64,000 bases of DNA from Methylobacterium persicinum (GTDB lineage: Bacteria; Pseudomonadota; Alphaproteobacteria; Rhizobiales; Beijerinckiaceae), in assembly GCF_022179525.1 (NCBI RefSeq), contig NZ_BPQX01000033.1, positions 1 to 64,000 of the forward strand, in the 5' to 3' direction. Positions 38,356 through 47,610 of this stretch are shown in pieces; within the stretch, counting starts at the first letter, position 1, and every line of letters starts with the position of its first letter. The notes beneath the pieces are model-generated. The model made no database searches. It was not told the DNA's origin and worked only from the letters and a program-made list of their open reading frames with translations. Made by a program: the position numbers and the translations under genes.

Positions 38356-40533
38356 ATGCCGACCGTCGCCGAAATCCTGATCCCCCTCGCGATCGATACC
38401 CCCTACAGCTACGTGGTCCCGCACGGGCTCGCGGTCACCGCGGGGGATGTGGTGCAGATCCCCCTCGGTCCGCGGGAGACCGTCGGCGTGGTCTGGGCCG
38501 TGGCCGAGATTGTGGGCGGCTCGAATTTGCGTCCGGTCACGGGGCTCGTGGACGTTCCGCGCCTCGGTGGGACGCTGCGCGGCCTTGTCGACTGGATCGC
38601 CCGTTACACCCTGGCGCCCAAGGGCTCGGCCCTCGCGATGGTGCTGCGCCTGCCGGACGAGGCGGCGGGGACGGAGATCGCCCGGGTGGCCGTCAAGGCA
38701 TCCGGTAAATTGCCCTCCCGTCCCACTCCCGCCCGCACCAAGGTGCTGGCCATCGCCGCGGATGGGGAGTTGCGCGGCAAGAGCGCCCTGGCCAAGGAGG
38801 CCGGCGTGTCGCTCTCCGTCGTGGACGGGCTGGTCGATGACGGGGCGCTCGACGCGGTCGCCATCGCCCCCGAACCCATCGCCCCGATCCCCGACCCGGA
38901 CCATCCCAGGGTGCCCCTGTCGGACGCGCAGGCCGAGGCGGCGGCTGTCCTCTCCGCATCCCTCGAGCAGGGGATCGAGGCCGGCAGCGCGAAGCCTGTT
39001 CTGCTCGAAGGTGTCACCGGGTCGGGCAAGACGGAGGTGTATTTCGAGGCCGTGGCGGCCTGCGTCCGGGCCGGGCGTCAGGCCCTGATCCTGATGCCCG
39101 AGATCGCTCTGACGGCCCAGTTCCTCGACAGGTTCGCCGACCGTTTCGGCGTCCGGCCGGCGGCTTGGCACTCAGGCATTGGTGGACGCCGCCGGGAGCG
39201 GCTGCGGGTCGCGGTGGCGGCCGGCGAGGCCAAGGTGGTGGTGGGGGCCCGGTCGGCCCTGTTCCTTCCCTTCGCGAAGCTTGGTCTCATCGTCGTCGAT
39301 GAGGAGCACGAGACCGCCTACAAGCAGGAGGACGGGGTCCATTACCACGCCCGGGACATGGCCGTGGTGCGGGGCCGGCTCGAAGGCTGTCAGGTTGTGC
39401 TCGCCTCTGCGACGCCGTCGATCGAGAGCCGGGTGAACGCCGCCCGGGGCCGCTACGATCACCTCATGCTGCCGGAGCGGTTCGGCGGCAGGCGTATGCC
39501 GGATATCGCGGCGATCGACATGCGCCGCGATCCCCCGGAGCGGGGGAGCTTCATCAGCCCGCCCCTCGTCAACGCGGTGAAGCATACGCTGGAGCGGGGC
39601 GAGCAGGCGCTGCTCTTCCTCAACCGGCGGGGCTATGCGCCCCTCACTCTTTGCCGGGCCTGCGGGCACCGCTACCAATGCCGCAACTGTTCGACATGGC
39701 TCGTCGAGCACCGGTTCCGGCGGGCGCTGGTGTGCCACCAGTGCGGCTACACCGAGCGGCGGCCCGAGGCCTGCACGAATTGCGGCGCCTTCGACCACCT
39801 CACACCCTGTGGCCCCGGCGTGGAGCGGATCGCCGAGGAAGCCGCCGGGCTGTTTCCGGGCAAGCGCATCATCGTTCTATCGAGTGATTTTCCCGGCGGC
39901 GCCGAGCGCCTGCGTCAGGAACTCGATGCGGTGGCCGCCGGTGAGTGCGATCTGGTGATCGGTACGCAGCTGGTGGCCAAGGGGCACAACTTCCCGGGGT
40001 TGACCCTCGTCGGCGTCCTCGATGCGGATATCGGCCTGACCTCCGGCGATCCCCGGGCGGCGGAGCGGACCTTCCAGCTTCTCCAGCAGGTCACCGGCCG
40101 GGCCGGACGCGGCGACAAACCGGGGCGCGCCCTGGTCCAGACCTACCAGCCAGAGCATCCGGTGATCGCCGCCCTCCTGTCGGGCGACGCGGAGCGTTTC
40201 TACGCGGAGGAGATCGCCGCCCGGGAGATTGCTGGGCTTCCCCCCTTCGGTCGCCTCGCCGCCTTGATCGTGTCGGGCACCGACAAGGCCGCCGCCGAGG
40301 CGCACGGTCAAGCCCTCGCCCGCGAGGCCGATCCGCCGGCCGGCGTGATGGTGCTGGGGCCGGCCGAGGCACCCCTCGCCCTGATCCGCGGGCGCCACCG
40401 GTTCCGGCTCCTCGTGAAGACCGAGCGCAACGTCGATCTCCAGAGCTATCTGCGCGAATGGCTGGCGCGGGCACCGAAGCCGCGGGGCAGCGTCAAGCTG
40501 ACGATCGATGTCGACCCGCAGAGCTTTTTGTAG
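38356..40533 (+). CDS. priA: Primosomal replication restart helicase PriA
   Basis: A 725-residue 3'-5' DNA helicase that reloads the replisome at stalled forks. The N-terminal DNA-binding domain begins VAEILIPLAIDTPYSYVVP. Walker A is EGVTGSGKTEVYFEAV near residue 217 and Walker B LIVVDEEHETAYKQED near 314 (DEEH). LASATPSIES follows. The zinc-binding cysteines are CRACGHRYQCRNC and CHQCGYTERRPEACTNC, about 430-480, all eight present. The C-terminus is normal. ATG 38356 is used; an ATG about 20 bases upstream is out of frame. Confidence 0.96.
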   Translation: MPTVAEILIPLAIDTPYSYVVPHGLAVTAGDVVQIPLGPRETVGVVWAVAEIVGGSNLRPVTGLVDVPRLGGTLRGLVDWIARYTLAPKGSALAMVLRLPDEAAGTEIARVAVKASGKLPSRPTPARTKVLAIAADGELRGKSALAKEAGVSLSVVDGLVDDGALDAVAIAPEPIAPIPDPDHPRVPLSDAQAEAAAVLSASLEQGIEAGSAKPVLLEGVTGSGKTEVYFEAVAACVRAGRQALILMPEIALTAQFLDRFADRFGVRPAAWHSGIGGRRRERLRVAVAAGEAKVVVGARSALFLPFAKLGLIVVDEEHETAYKQEDGVHYHARDMAVVRGRLEGCQVVLASATPSIESRVNAARGRYDHLMLPERFGGRRMPDIAAIDMRRDPPERGSFISPPLVNAVKHTLERGEQALLFLNRRGYAPLTLCRACGHRYQCRNCSTWLVEHRFRRALVCHQCGYTERRPEACTNCGAFDHLTPCGPGVERIAEEAAGLFPGKRIIVLSSDFPGGAERLRQELDAVAAGECDLVIGTQLVAKGHNFPGLTLVGVLDADIGLTSGDPRAAERTFQLLQQVTGRAGRGDKPGRALVQTYQPEHPVIAALLSGDAERFYAEEIAAREIAGLPPFGRLAALIVSGTDKAAAEAHGQALAREADPPAGVMVLGPAEAPLALIRGRHRFRLLVKTERNVDLQSYLREWLARAPKPRGSVKLTIDVDPQSFL

Positions 40534-40600
40534 GAGAAGGCCGCTCGGCCGCGAACGCAGCTCCCCGAGGAGCTGGCGGCGGGGGCACGAGGAGCGACCA

Positions 40601-40963
40601 GTGCTGAGCTACACCAAGACGCCGGACTCGAACGTGGCCGAGATCGTGGTGGACGGGAAGATCTCCGACGAGGAGATGAACGCCGCCATCACCGCCATGA
40701 AGGCCGACCTCGACAAGGGCGAGCGGATCAAGCTCCTGGAGGATATCCGCAGCTTCCAGGGCATGGAGCCCGCCGCGTTCTTCAAGGATCCGCGCTTCGG
40801 CATCTCCATGATGAAGGGCGTGAGCCATGTGGCCCTGGTCACCGATGCTCCCTGGCTCAAGATGATGGCGGAAACCTTCGCCTTCGTCTCGCCCTACAAG
40901 ATCAAGGTCTTCGAACGGGAGCGCCTGGCGGAGGCCCGGTTCTGGCTCGCCTCGGCGGCCTGA
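40601..40963 (+). CDS. SpoIIAA-like (STAS/SEC14-type) small protein
   Basis: A 120-residue protein from GTG 40601, with GAGGAG a few bases upstream. It starts MLSYTKTPDSNVAEIVVDG, then KISDEEMNAAITAMKADLDKG and LLEDIRSFQGMEPAAFFKD, the recognisable pattern of the SpoIIAA-like family. Partners and role are unknown; known relatives may bind lipids or proteins. It lies 67 bp after priA and may be cotranscribed. Confidence 0.8.
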   Translation: MLSYTKTPDSNVAEIVVDGKISDEEMNAAITAMKADLDKGERIKLLEDIRSFQGMEPAAFFKDPRFGISMMKGVSHVALVTDAPWLKMMAETFAFVSPYKIKVFERERLAEARFWLASAA

Positions 40964-40972
40964 TCGCGCGTC

Positions 40973-41377
40973 CTACTCGGCCTGAGCGGTGCGGTTGTCG
41001 CCCCGCCGGGCCGTCCAGCGACCGGTGCAGATCGGCGATACCGCCCAGGTACCCGCACCGCGCCCGCCCGTGAGCCGTCCGGTGCCGGTTCCCGAGCCGC
41101 CAGCCCCCGCGACGGTGATACCCACCGTCCCGTCGGCCGACACACGTCCGCTCACTTTCGCTCCGTCCGCCGCAGAAATGGGCCGTACCTCACCGTCATG
41201 GATCGCGACGGCGTAGTTGTAGCGCGCGCTGCACAGACCGCTCTCCGTCACCAGCTCCACCGCCCACGTACCGTTATGCCCGTCGCCATTGGCGTTGCCG
41301 GGCGCCGCCGCCGCGACGGAGAAGGCACCGGCGGTCAGGGCGGCTGCTGCGATCAGGGTCGGGACGGTGATGGTCAT
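40973..41377 (-). CDS. Small secreted protein, two cysteines
   Basis: A 134-residue protein with a clear signal peptide (TVPTLIAAAALTAGAFSVAAAA) and a Gly/Thr-rich mature part. There are cysteines in SGLCSARYNY and SPICTGRWTA, likely a disulfide. SADGTVGITVAGAGGSGTGT suggests repeated beta turns. No family is recognised. It converges with the SpoIIAA-like gene, leaving only 9 bp between stops. Confidence 0.6.
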   Translation of the reverse strand: MTITVPTLIAAAALTAGAFSVAAAAPGNANGDGHNGTWAVELVTESGLCSARYNYAVAIHDGEVRPISAADGAKVSGRVSADGTVGITVAGAGGSGTGTGRLTGGRGAGTWAVSPICTGRWTARRGDNRTAQAE

Positions 41378-41672
41378 CTAGAAATCGGCGCTCGACAAAT
41401 ATAGCGACGCCCTTGCGCATTTCTGCGCACGGTCGACAGCTTGGTTGCGGGATGAGACGTTCTAGACCATGTCGAGCCTCGAGGCCATGCCGACCTGCCA
41501 AAGACTTTGTATTATTTCGTAACCACGAGAAGCTCGGCAATACGCCAGGTGCCACTTCGGAGTCTATGGTTCATAACAGGCGGAGGGGGGAGGAACCTCG
41601 ATCCGACCGTGGTCCGCACGACCAAGATTTTGAAACTCGCTACGATATCTCTGCAGCGACCGGAGGCGCAAA
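41378..41672. other. 295-bp intergenic region, no recognised feature
   Basis: This stretch lies between the small secreted protein and the CCA transferase, whose 3' end it follows. It is more A+T-rich than neighbours, with runs such as TTTGTATTATTTCGTAACC near 41507. Short frames inside it look random. I see no RNA gene or palindrome that stands out. The right half may hold the CCA gene terminator and the left half the secreted protein's promoter. Confidence 0.45.
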
Positions 41673-42905
41673 TCACGCAGTCGCGGCGCTGATGGCCCGC
41701 TGCAGCAAATCCTTGCGGGAGGCTTCGTCCTCCGGGCAGCCCCGGGCGAGCCACTCCGCTTTCGCAGCGGCCAGCCCCTTTCCGATGGCGCGGCCTGCGG
41801 GAATGCCAGCGGCGACGAGATCGCTGCCGGCCAAGGGGAAGACCGGTTCGCCCGACGCCGCCAATTTTGCCGCTTCCGCCAGGGCGCCGGCATCCGGTTG
41901 CGGGCGTGGCTCGTTCGCCAGGATCGCCAACGTATCGGCGATCATCCGCGCCCCGTGGGTCGCGGCGAGCGCGCGGATATCCCCTACTCCTAGCATCGTT
42001 CGACCGTGCAGGGCAGCGAGGGCGTCAGCATACGCGGCAAGCTGCGTCGCCTCGGCCTTCGACAGGCGCAGTCCCTCGCGCAGGCGAGGCTCGTCATGGG
42101 CCGCGTGGACGCAAAGCGCGGCGAGGCGCATCGGGGCCGGGTGATCGACCGCCACGCTCCGGGCGAGGCGCCCCAGTTCCCCGACGCCGCCGGTGATCCG
42201 TTGGAGAAGGCCCGTTCCGGACAGAATCGAGGTCACCGGCACGCATCCGGGCGCGAGCAGAAGTTTCAGGAATTCTGTGCGAACCCGCTCCCGGGACAGG
42301 CCGTCAAGGGCGTCCCGGGCGGCGATGCAGGCTGCCAGGGCCGGCGGGTCCGGGTCCGCCCCGCCGAAGCGGGCATGGAACCGGAAGAAGCGCAGGATGC
42401 GCAAGGCATCTTCCCGGATGCGCGTTGCGGGGACGCCGATGAACCGCACGATCCCGGCGCGGAGATCCTCCAGCCCGCCAACCGTGTCGTGCAGTTGTCC
42501 GTCCGCGCTGAGCGACAGGGCATTGATCGTGAAATCCCGCCGGGCGGCATCCTGGGCGAAGTCGCCGCCGAAGCGGACGACGGCGTGGCGGCCATCCGTC
42601 TCGACATCCTCCCGCAGGGTGGTCACCTCCAGGGGTTCCTTCGCCGCCACGAGGGTGACGGTCCCGTGCTCGATGCCGGTCGGGATTGCCTTGAGTCCGG
42701 CGGTCCTCGCCCGCTCCATCACCGCCTCCGGCCGGAGGGTCGTGGCCAGGTCGATATCGGAGGCGGATACGCCGAGCAGGGCGTCGCGGACGCAGCCGCC
42801 GACAAGGCGTGTCTCCTCGCCGGGGGCGTCGAGGGCGGCCAGCGCGGCCTTGACGCCCGGGCGGGCGAGGAGCGCGGTGAGACCGTCGGCGGTGAAGTCG
42901 GTCAC
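41673..42905 (-). CDS. cca: CCA tRNA nucleotidyltransferase
   Basis: A 410-residue class II nucleotidyltransferase that adds or repairs the 3'-CCA of tRNA. LVGGCVRDALLGVSASDIDLAT near residue 35 carries the GG and DxD catalytic motifs. RRDFTINALSL (near 133) and IREDALRILRFFRFHARFG (near 170) are the nucleotide-selecting neck motifs. The start is a GTG (42903-42905) overlapping the DUF6111 stop by four bases. The C-terminal half is the tRNA-binding helical part. Confidence 0.93.
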   Translation of the reverse strand: MTDFTADGLTALLARPGVKAALAALDAPGEETRLVGGCVRDALLGVSASDIDLATTLRPEAVMERARTAGLKAIPTGIEHGTVTLVAAKEPLEVTTLREDVETDGRHAVVRFGGDFAQDAARRDFTINALSLSADGQLHDTVGGLEDLRAGIVRFIGVPATRIREDALRILRFFRFHARFGGADPDPPALAACIAARDALDGLSRERVRTEFLKLLLAPGCVPVTSILSGTGLLQRITGGVGELGRLARSVAVDHPAPMRLAALCVHAAHDEPRLREGLRLSKAEATQLAAYADALAALHGRTMLGVGDIRALAATHGARMIADTLAILANEPRPQPDAGALAEAAKLAASGEPVFPLAGSDLVAAGIPAGRAIGKGLAAAKAEWLARGCPEDEASRKDLLQRAISAATA

Positions 42906-43159
42906 CGGAACCGTCCGGGGACGAGTTGGCCGTTCTCCATATGCGGCGGGATGTAACCGCGGGCGCTGCGCTCGGAAAAGAGGCCTTCGTAGAGCAGCGA
43001 GGCAATCACCACGCACAGCCCCGCGAGCACGAGGCGTGACGCCTGTCGGCCCCAATGGTGGAGCCGGAGTGGGTTTCGCCCTGTCACAACGAGCAGCAGC
43101 AGGAAGAGGCCGAAGGGGATCAGGAAGAGGCCGAACTCTTCGATGGCGCGGCGGAGCAT
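42902..43159 (-). CDS. DUF6111-like small membrane protein
   Basis: An 85-residue protein with two hydrophobic segments (FGLFLIPFGLFLLLLVVTG and LVLAGLCVVIASLLYEGLF) and the C-terminal HMENGQLVPGRFR. It lies between the Nudix and CCA genes, an order common in Hyphomicrobiales; the DUF6111 name is recalled from that context. Its stop overlaps the CCA start. The function is unknown. Confidence 0.78.
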   Translation of the reverse strand: MLRRAIEEFGLFLIPFGLFLLLLVVTGRNPLRLHHWGRQASRLVLAGLCVVIASLLYEGLFSERSARGYIPPHMENGQLVPGRFR

Positions 43160-43216
43160 GGGCTGGGCTGTCAGGACGTGTCATGCCGGCGCCGATGGCG
43201 CGCGGCCGGCATCAGT

Positions 43217-43894
43217 CTAGCGCGGCGGTCGTCCGCTGTCGCCAGCCACCGGCTTCTCCTCCGGATAGAGCCTTTCGCGCAGATTGTTGAGGATTCCGGC
43301 CGTCACGCCCCAGATCAGCCTGTCGCCGAAATGCATGGCGTAGAACCAGCGCAGCCGCCCCTGCCATTCGCGGGAGCGCAGGAAGTAGCGCTCCCGGTCC
43401 ATGAGGAAGGCGAGCGGAACCTCGAACACCTCCGCGACCTCGGTCGGGTTGGGCCTGAAGGGCGTAGCCGGTTCTGCGAGGCCGATGACCGGCGTAACCA
43501 GGAAGCCGGTCCCGGACAAGTAGGGGTCGAGATAGCCGAGCACCCGCACGTCTTGCGGCGCAAGCGCAATCTCTTCGTGTGCTTCGCGCAGGGCCGCCTC
43601 GGCAGGGCCGGGATCGGATGGGTCGATCTTGCCTCCGGGCAAGGCAACCTGTCCCGAATGGTCCCGCAGGCCGGTGGCCCGCTGGGTCAGGACGAGGGTC
43701 GGTCCCTCCGGGCGGCTGACGACGGGGACAAGGACGGCCGCCCGGCGATGGGGCGGCGGGGGGAGCACGGCAGAGCCGTCGGGATCGATGCTATGGTCGC
43801 CCCGTGGGTTGGAGGTCGGGTCGTCCGGCCCCGGAGGATGGGGGGACAGGGCCGCTCCGGCGCGGGCGAGAAAATCGACGAGCGATTCGTTCAC
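43217..43894 (-). CDS. Nudix hydrolase, CoA pyrophosphatase type
   Basis: A 225-residue protein with a Nudix box: GGKIDPSDPGPAEAALREAHEEIAL, near residues 86-110, with the REAHEEI core. The upstream RATGLRDHSGQVALPGGKI motif is typical of CoA pyrophosphatases (NudL/YeaB group), which cleave CoA and its derivatives. The N-terminal 40 residues are Pro/Asp-rich and variable. The start overlaps the DUF1285 stop by four bases, so the two are coupled. Confidence 0.88.
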   Translation of the reverse strand: MNESLVDFLARAGAALSPHPPGPDDPTSNPRGDHSIDPDGSAVLPPPPHRRAAVLVPVVSRPEGPTLVLTQRATGLRDHSGQVALPGGKIDPSDPGPAEAALREAHEEIALAPQDVRVLGYLDPYLSGTGFLVTPVIGLAEPATPFRPNPTEVAEVFEVPLAFLMDRERYFLRSREWQGRLRWFYAMHFGDRLIWGVTAGILNNLRERLYPEEKPVAGDSGRPPR

Positions 43895-44475
43895 GCCTCG
43901 TCAGCCGGAGCAATCGTGTGGAACAGGCCCCCTGCCCTCACCCCGAGCCATGTTCGACCATCGATCTCGCTCTCCTCAGCGAGGTCCACGAGGTCGTAGG
44001 TCAGCGCCCGGCTGACGAGGGCCCAAAGACCGCGGCGGACGTGAAGGTAGGGCTTCAGACCGCCGTCCGGCTCCTGCTCGAAGCGCAGCTGGTGCTCTCC
44101 ATCGACCTTCACGAGATCGTCCACATTGGTGCGGAAGGCGATGCTGCGGTGCTCGCCCTCACCCTCCACCGCCATCTCGACGGCGATGAACGGGGCATCC
44201 TCCACGGTGATGCCGACGCTTTCCACGGGTGTCACGAGGACGGTCCGCCCGTCCTCCTCCCGGCGGAGGATCGACGCGAAGAGCTTGACGAGCTTCTGCC
44301 GGAGGATCGGCGTGCCGTTATGATGCCATGTCCCATCCGACGCGATGCGGATGTCGATCTCGCCGCAATAGGGTGGGTTCCACCGCTCGACCGGCGGCAG
44401 CCCGCGGCTGGGCAGGTCGCCCAGGGCCGCGCTCAGGCGCGACAGGGCGGGGTCGGAGACGGCATCCTCGCTCAT
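43891..44475 (-). CDS. DUF1285 family protein
   Basis: A 194-residue cytoplasmic protein. It contains PPYCGEIDIRIASDGTWHHNG near residue 34, IEV-type patterns, and LRFEQEPDGGLKPYLHVRRGLWALVSR, which identify DUF1285. The biochemical role is not known. It heads the DUF1285-Nudix-DUF6111-CCA run, which is conserved together in many alphaproteobacteria. That suggests a link to RNA or nucleotide metabolism, but this is inference. Confidence 0.85.
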   Translation of the reverse strand: MSEDAVSDPALSRLSAALGDLPSRGLPPVERWNPPYCGEIDIRIASDGTWHHNGTPILRQKLVKLFASILRREEDGRTVLVTPVESVGITVEDAPFIAVEMAVEGEGEHRSIAFRTNVDDLVKVDGEHQLRFEQEPDGGLKPYLHVRRGLWALVSRALTYDLVDLAEESEIDGRTWLGVRAGGLFHTIAPADEA

Positions 44476-44508
44476 CGGCCCATCCTTAGCGCCCCCCGGG
44501 GCTGGCTG

Positions 44509-44928
44509 TCACTCGGCCCGGCGGCGCAGAATCTTCCAAACGCCGTCGGCCGTCGCCACGAGGCGCTCACCGTCGCGGACTTCCCCGCGCATGAACACCA
44601 TCGAGCCGGTGCGCTTCACCACGAACGACTGGGCCGAGATCCAGTTGCCCATGCGGCCGGCTTCGAGGAACTTCATCTCGAGCTGGATCGTCACGCAATT
44701 CGCGCCGTCCGCAGCACCCATGGCCGTCACGCCCATCGCCCGGTCGGCGAAGCTCATGAGCATGCCTCCATGCACGACGCCGATGAGGTTGGCGTGCTTG
44801 CGGTCCGCGCGGAAGGCGTAGATGCCGTCCCTCACGTAGAGCGGTCCCACGGTGGCGATGAAACCGTCATCCTCCACGAGGGTCCAGCCCGCGGCGGTGG
44901 GATCGTCGGTGCCTTTGTCGTCCGTCAT
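44509..44928 (-). CDS. PaaI-family hotdog thioesterase
   Basis: A 139-residue hotdog-fold acyl-CoA thioesterase. NLIGVVHGGMLMSFADRAMGV near residue 48 is the active-site helix motif of PaaI-type enzymes. VTIQLEMKFLEAGRMGNWISAQ follows. ATG 44928 begins MTDDKGTDDPTAAGW. It would hydrolyse an acyl-CoA; the acyl group is unknown. It is independent of the helicase that precedes it on the same strand, 56 bp away. Confidence 0.82.
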   Translation of the reverse strand: MTDDKGTDDPTAAGWTLVEDDGFIATVGPLYVRDGIYAFRADRKHANLIGVVHGGMLMSFADRAMGVTAMGAADGANCVTIQLEMKFLEAGRMGNWISAQSFVVKRTGSMVFMRGEVRDGERLVATADGVWKILRRRAE

Positions 44929-44984
44929 GGATGGGCGGGATCCTCTCGGTGTCGCGAAGCGGGGTCTTATCAGGGCCGGGACGG

Positions 44985-47438
44985 TCACGTCCCCCGCGGC
45001 TTCGCCCGGCGGGTCGGCGCTTCGGCCAGGGGATCCTCCGGCCAGGGATGGCGGGGATAGCGGCCGCGCATGTCAGAGCGGACGGCGCCCCATGAGCCGC
45101 GCCAGAAGCCCGGCAGGTCGCGGGTGATCTGGATCGGCCGATGGGCCGGGGACAGCAGGTGCAGCACCAGGGGGCGGCCCCCGGCCTGGGGATGGCGGTC
45201 GAGGCCGAACAACTCCTGCACCCGAACCGCCAGGATCGGTTCCTCCGCGGCGTAATCCACAGGAATGCGCGATCCCGTCGGTACCTCGACATGGGTCGGC
45301 GCCGCAGCGTCGAGGCGTCCGCGCAGATCCCAGGGCAGGAGGGCATGCAGGCCGTTGGCGAGGTCGTCCCCGGTGATGGCGGCCAAGCTGGCGCGTCCGA
45401 CGATGGCCGGGGCGAGCCACGCTGCCACCGTGCCGGCCAGCGCCGCGTCGGAGAGGTTCGGCCACGGCTCGCCCTCGGCCCCGTGCAGGAAGTTCACCCG
45501 GGCCCGCCACTGGGCCAGGGCGGATGTCCAGGGCAGCCGGTCGAGGCCCAACCTTGCGATACCCTCGGCCAGGATGACGGCGGTGGCCTCGTCCGCCGGC
45601 ACAGGTAGCGGCGTCTCGCCGAGGTTGACGGCGCCGAGGCGGCGCACCGACCGGCCGCGCAGGGCGGTCGATTGGGGATCGAACGTCACCTGTGTGGCCG
45701 CCTCGATCCGGTCGGCGAACAGCGCCTCGATCGCCTCCGGGCCGATGGCGGCGGCGGCGAGGATGCGGGCATTGCCGGCGCTGCCGGCGAGGTCGGCGAC
45801 GACCACGAAGGGTTCCCGGGCCAAGGGGCTCGCGGGATCGAGGCGCCCGGCCCGGCCGCTCACCATGAGAAATTCGCCATCGCGACCCCGGCCCCGGGCC
45901 ACGCGGTCGGGAAAGGCCAGCGCCAGGAGCGGTCCCGCGGGCGACGGATCCGCGCTGCCCTTTCCTCCGGCGATCCGCGCCCAATTCTCGGCCAGCCGAC
46001 GCATGTCGGAAGCCCGGCCGCCCCTGTCGCGGGCGAAGCGATCGACCCGTTCATCGAGATCGACCCCATCGCCACCGAGTCCGCGCTCGACGAGCACGGC
46101 GGCGAGGTTCGCGGCGGCGCGGCCACACCCATCCTGGGCAGCGGTCGCGACCATGCGCGCGAGACGCGGTGGGAGCGGCAGGGCGCGCAGGCGTGCGCCG
46201 GTGTCCGTCAGCCGGCCCCCGGCATCGAGGGCGCCAAGCCCTTCGAGCATCTCCCGCGCCTCGGCCAAAGCCGGAGCCGGCGGCGGATCGAGGAAGCGGA
46301 GCGTGCGCGGATCCGACACGCCCCAGGCCGCGCAGTCCAGGAGCAGCCCGGCGAGGTCGCTTGAGAGGATCTCCGGCCGGCCGAAGGCATCCAAAGACCC
46401 CATTGCGGCTTCGGACCACAGGCGCCAGCACAGGCCGGGTTCCGTGCGCCCGGCCCGGCCCCGGCGCTGGTCCACCGCCGCCCGGGAGGCCCGCGCCGTG
46501 ACGAGCCGCGTGAGGCCGATACCGGGCTCGTAGACGGGCACCCGCGCGAGGCCGGAATCGACCACGATGCGCACGCCCTCGATGGTGAGGGAGGTTTCGG
46601 CGATGGAGGTCGCGAGGACGACCTTACGCCGGCCCGCTGGGGCGGGGGCCACCGCCCGGTCCTGCTCCGCCGGGGTCAAGGCGCCGTAGAGGGGGGCGAG
46701 GATCACATCCGGCCCGACCTTGTCGGCAAGGGCTTCGGCCGTCCGCCGGATTTCCGCCTGCCCCGGCAGGAACACCAGCACCGAGCCGGGATCGGCCCGC
46801 AGCGCCCGCAGCACCGCCTCCGCGACGCTGTCCTCGATCCTCCGGTTCGGATCGCGCTCGAGGTAGCGGTCCTCCACCGGGAAGGCGCGGCCCTCCGAGG
46901 CGATCACGGGCGCATCGTCGAGGAGCCCCGCCACCCTCGCCCCATCGAGGGTCGCCGACATGACGAGGATGCGCAGGTCCTCCCGCAGGCCACCCTGTGC
47001 GTCGAGGGCGAGGGCGAGGCCGAGATCGGCATCGAGGGAGCGTTCGTGGAACTCGTCGAACAACACCGCGCCGACCCCGGACAGTTCGGGATCGTCGAGG
47101 ATCATGCGGTTGAACACGCCCTCCGTGACGACCTCGATCCGGGTGCGGGCGGAGATCTTCGAGCCCAGGCGAACCCGCAATCCGACAGTCCCGCCGACGT
47201 CCTCGCCCAGGGTTTGGGCCATCCGCGCCGCGGCGGCCCGGGCGGCGAGGCGGCGGGGTTCGAGCAGGATCACCTTGCCGCCACGGAGCCAGGGCGCGTC
47301 GAGGAGGTCGAGGGGCACCCGCGTGGTCTTGCCCGCGCCGGGGGGCGCCACGAGCACGGCGGCATTGCGGGCGTCGAGCGCCCGGCGCAGGTCGGGGAGC
47401 GCCGCCTCGATCGGCAGCGCGGGAAACAGGTCGGCCAT
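44985..47438 (-). CDS. hrpB: ATP-dependent helicase HrpB
   Basis: An 817-residue DEAH-box helicase. Motif I is VAPPGAGKTTRVPLDLL near residue 30, motif II LFDEFHERSLDADL near 128 (DEFH, as in HrpB), and motif III VMSATLDG. TSIAETSLTIEGVRIVVDSG, QRRGRAGRTEPGLCWRLW and HA2/C-terminal domains follow to the end. By family knowledge HrpB is a putative RNA helicase, often dispensable. ATG 47438 starts MADLFPALPIEAALP; in-frame sequence upstream is not conserved. Confidence 0.94.
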   Translation of the reverse strand: MADLFPALPIEAALPDLRRALDARNAAVLVAPPGAGKTTRVPLDLLDAPWLRGGKVILLEPRRLAARAAAARMAQTLGEDVGGTVGLRVRLGSKISARTRIEVVTEGVFNRMILDDPELSGVGAVLFDEFHERSLDADLGLALALDAQGGLREDLRILVMSATLDGARVAGLLDDAPVIASEGRAFPVEDRYLERDPNRRIEDSVAEAVLRALRADPGSVLVFLPGQAEIRRTAEALADKVGPDVILAPLYGALTPAEQDRAVAPAPAGRRKVVLATSIAETSLTIEGVRIVVDSGLARVPVYEPGIGLTRLVTARASRAAVDQRRGRAGRTEPGLCWRLWSEAAMGSLDAFGRPEILSSDLAGLLLDCAAWGVSDPRTLRFLDPPPAPALAEAREMLEGLGALDAGGRLTDTGARLRALPLPPRLARMVATAAQDGCGRAAANLAAVLVERGLGGDGVDLDERVDRFARDRGGRASDMRRLAENWARIAGGKGSADPSPAGPLLALAFPDRVARGRGRDGEFLMVSGRAGRLDPASPLAREPFVVVADLAGSAGNARILAAAAIGPEAIEALFADRIEAATQVTFDPQSTALRGRSVRRLGAVNLGETPLPVPADEATAVILAEGIARLGLDRLPWTSALAQWRARVNFLHGAEGEPWPNLSDAALAGTVAAWLAPAIVGRASLAAITGDDLANGLHALLPWDLRGRLDAAAPTHVEVPTGSRIPVDYAAEEPILAVRVQELFGLDRHPQAGGRPLVLHLLSPAHRPIQITRDLPGFWRGSWGAVRSDMRGRYPRHPWPEDPLAEAPTRRAKPRGT

Positions 47439-47610
47439 CGCCGCCGCTGATGGCGCGGCCGGGCCGCCCGCGCAACAGGGCTCGTTCCACTCTGTGGCGG
47501 CAAGCGGCGCGAGCCGTTGGGGCATGCCCGAGTGAGGCGCACCCCCGGCGTGCTTCGCTCTGCTCGCCAGGGCGGCGGTAGGCCCGCCCCTCCTGCCCGC
47601 GGTGTTCGGC

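Noticed and set aside
41507-41692. Short frame of 61 codons in the gap before the CCA gene
   Set aside because: It has no ribosome site, an unlikely composition, and overlaps the CCA 3' end.
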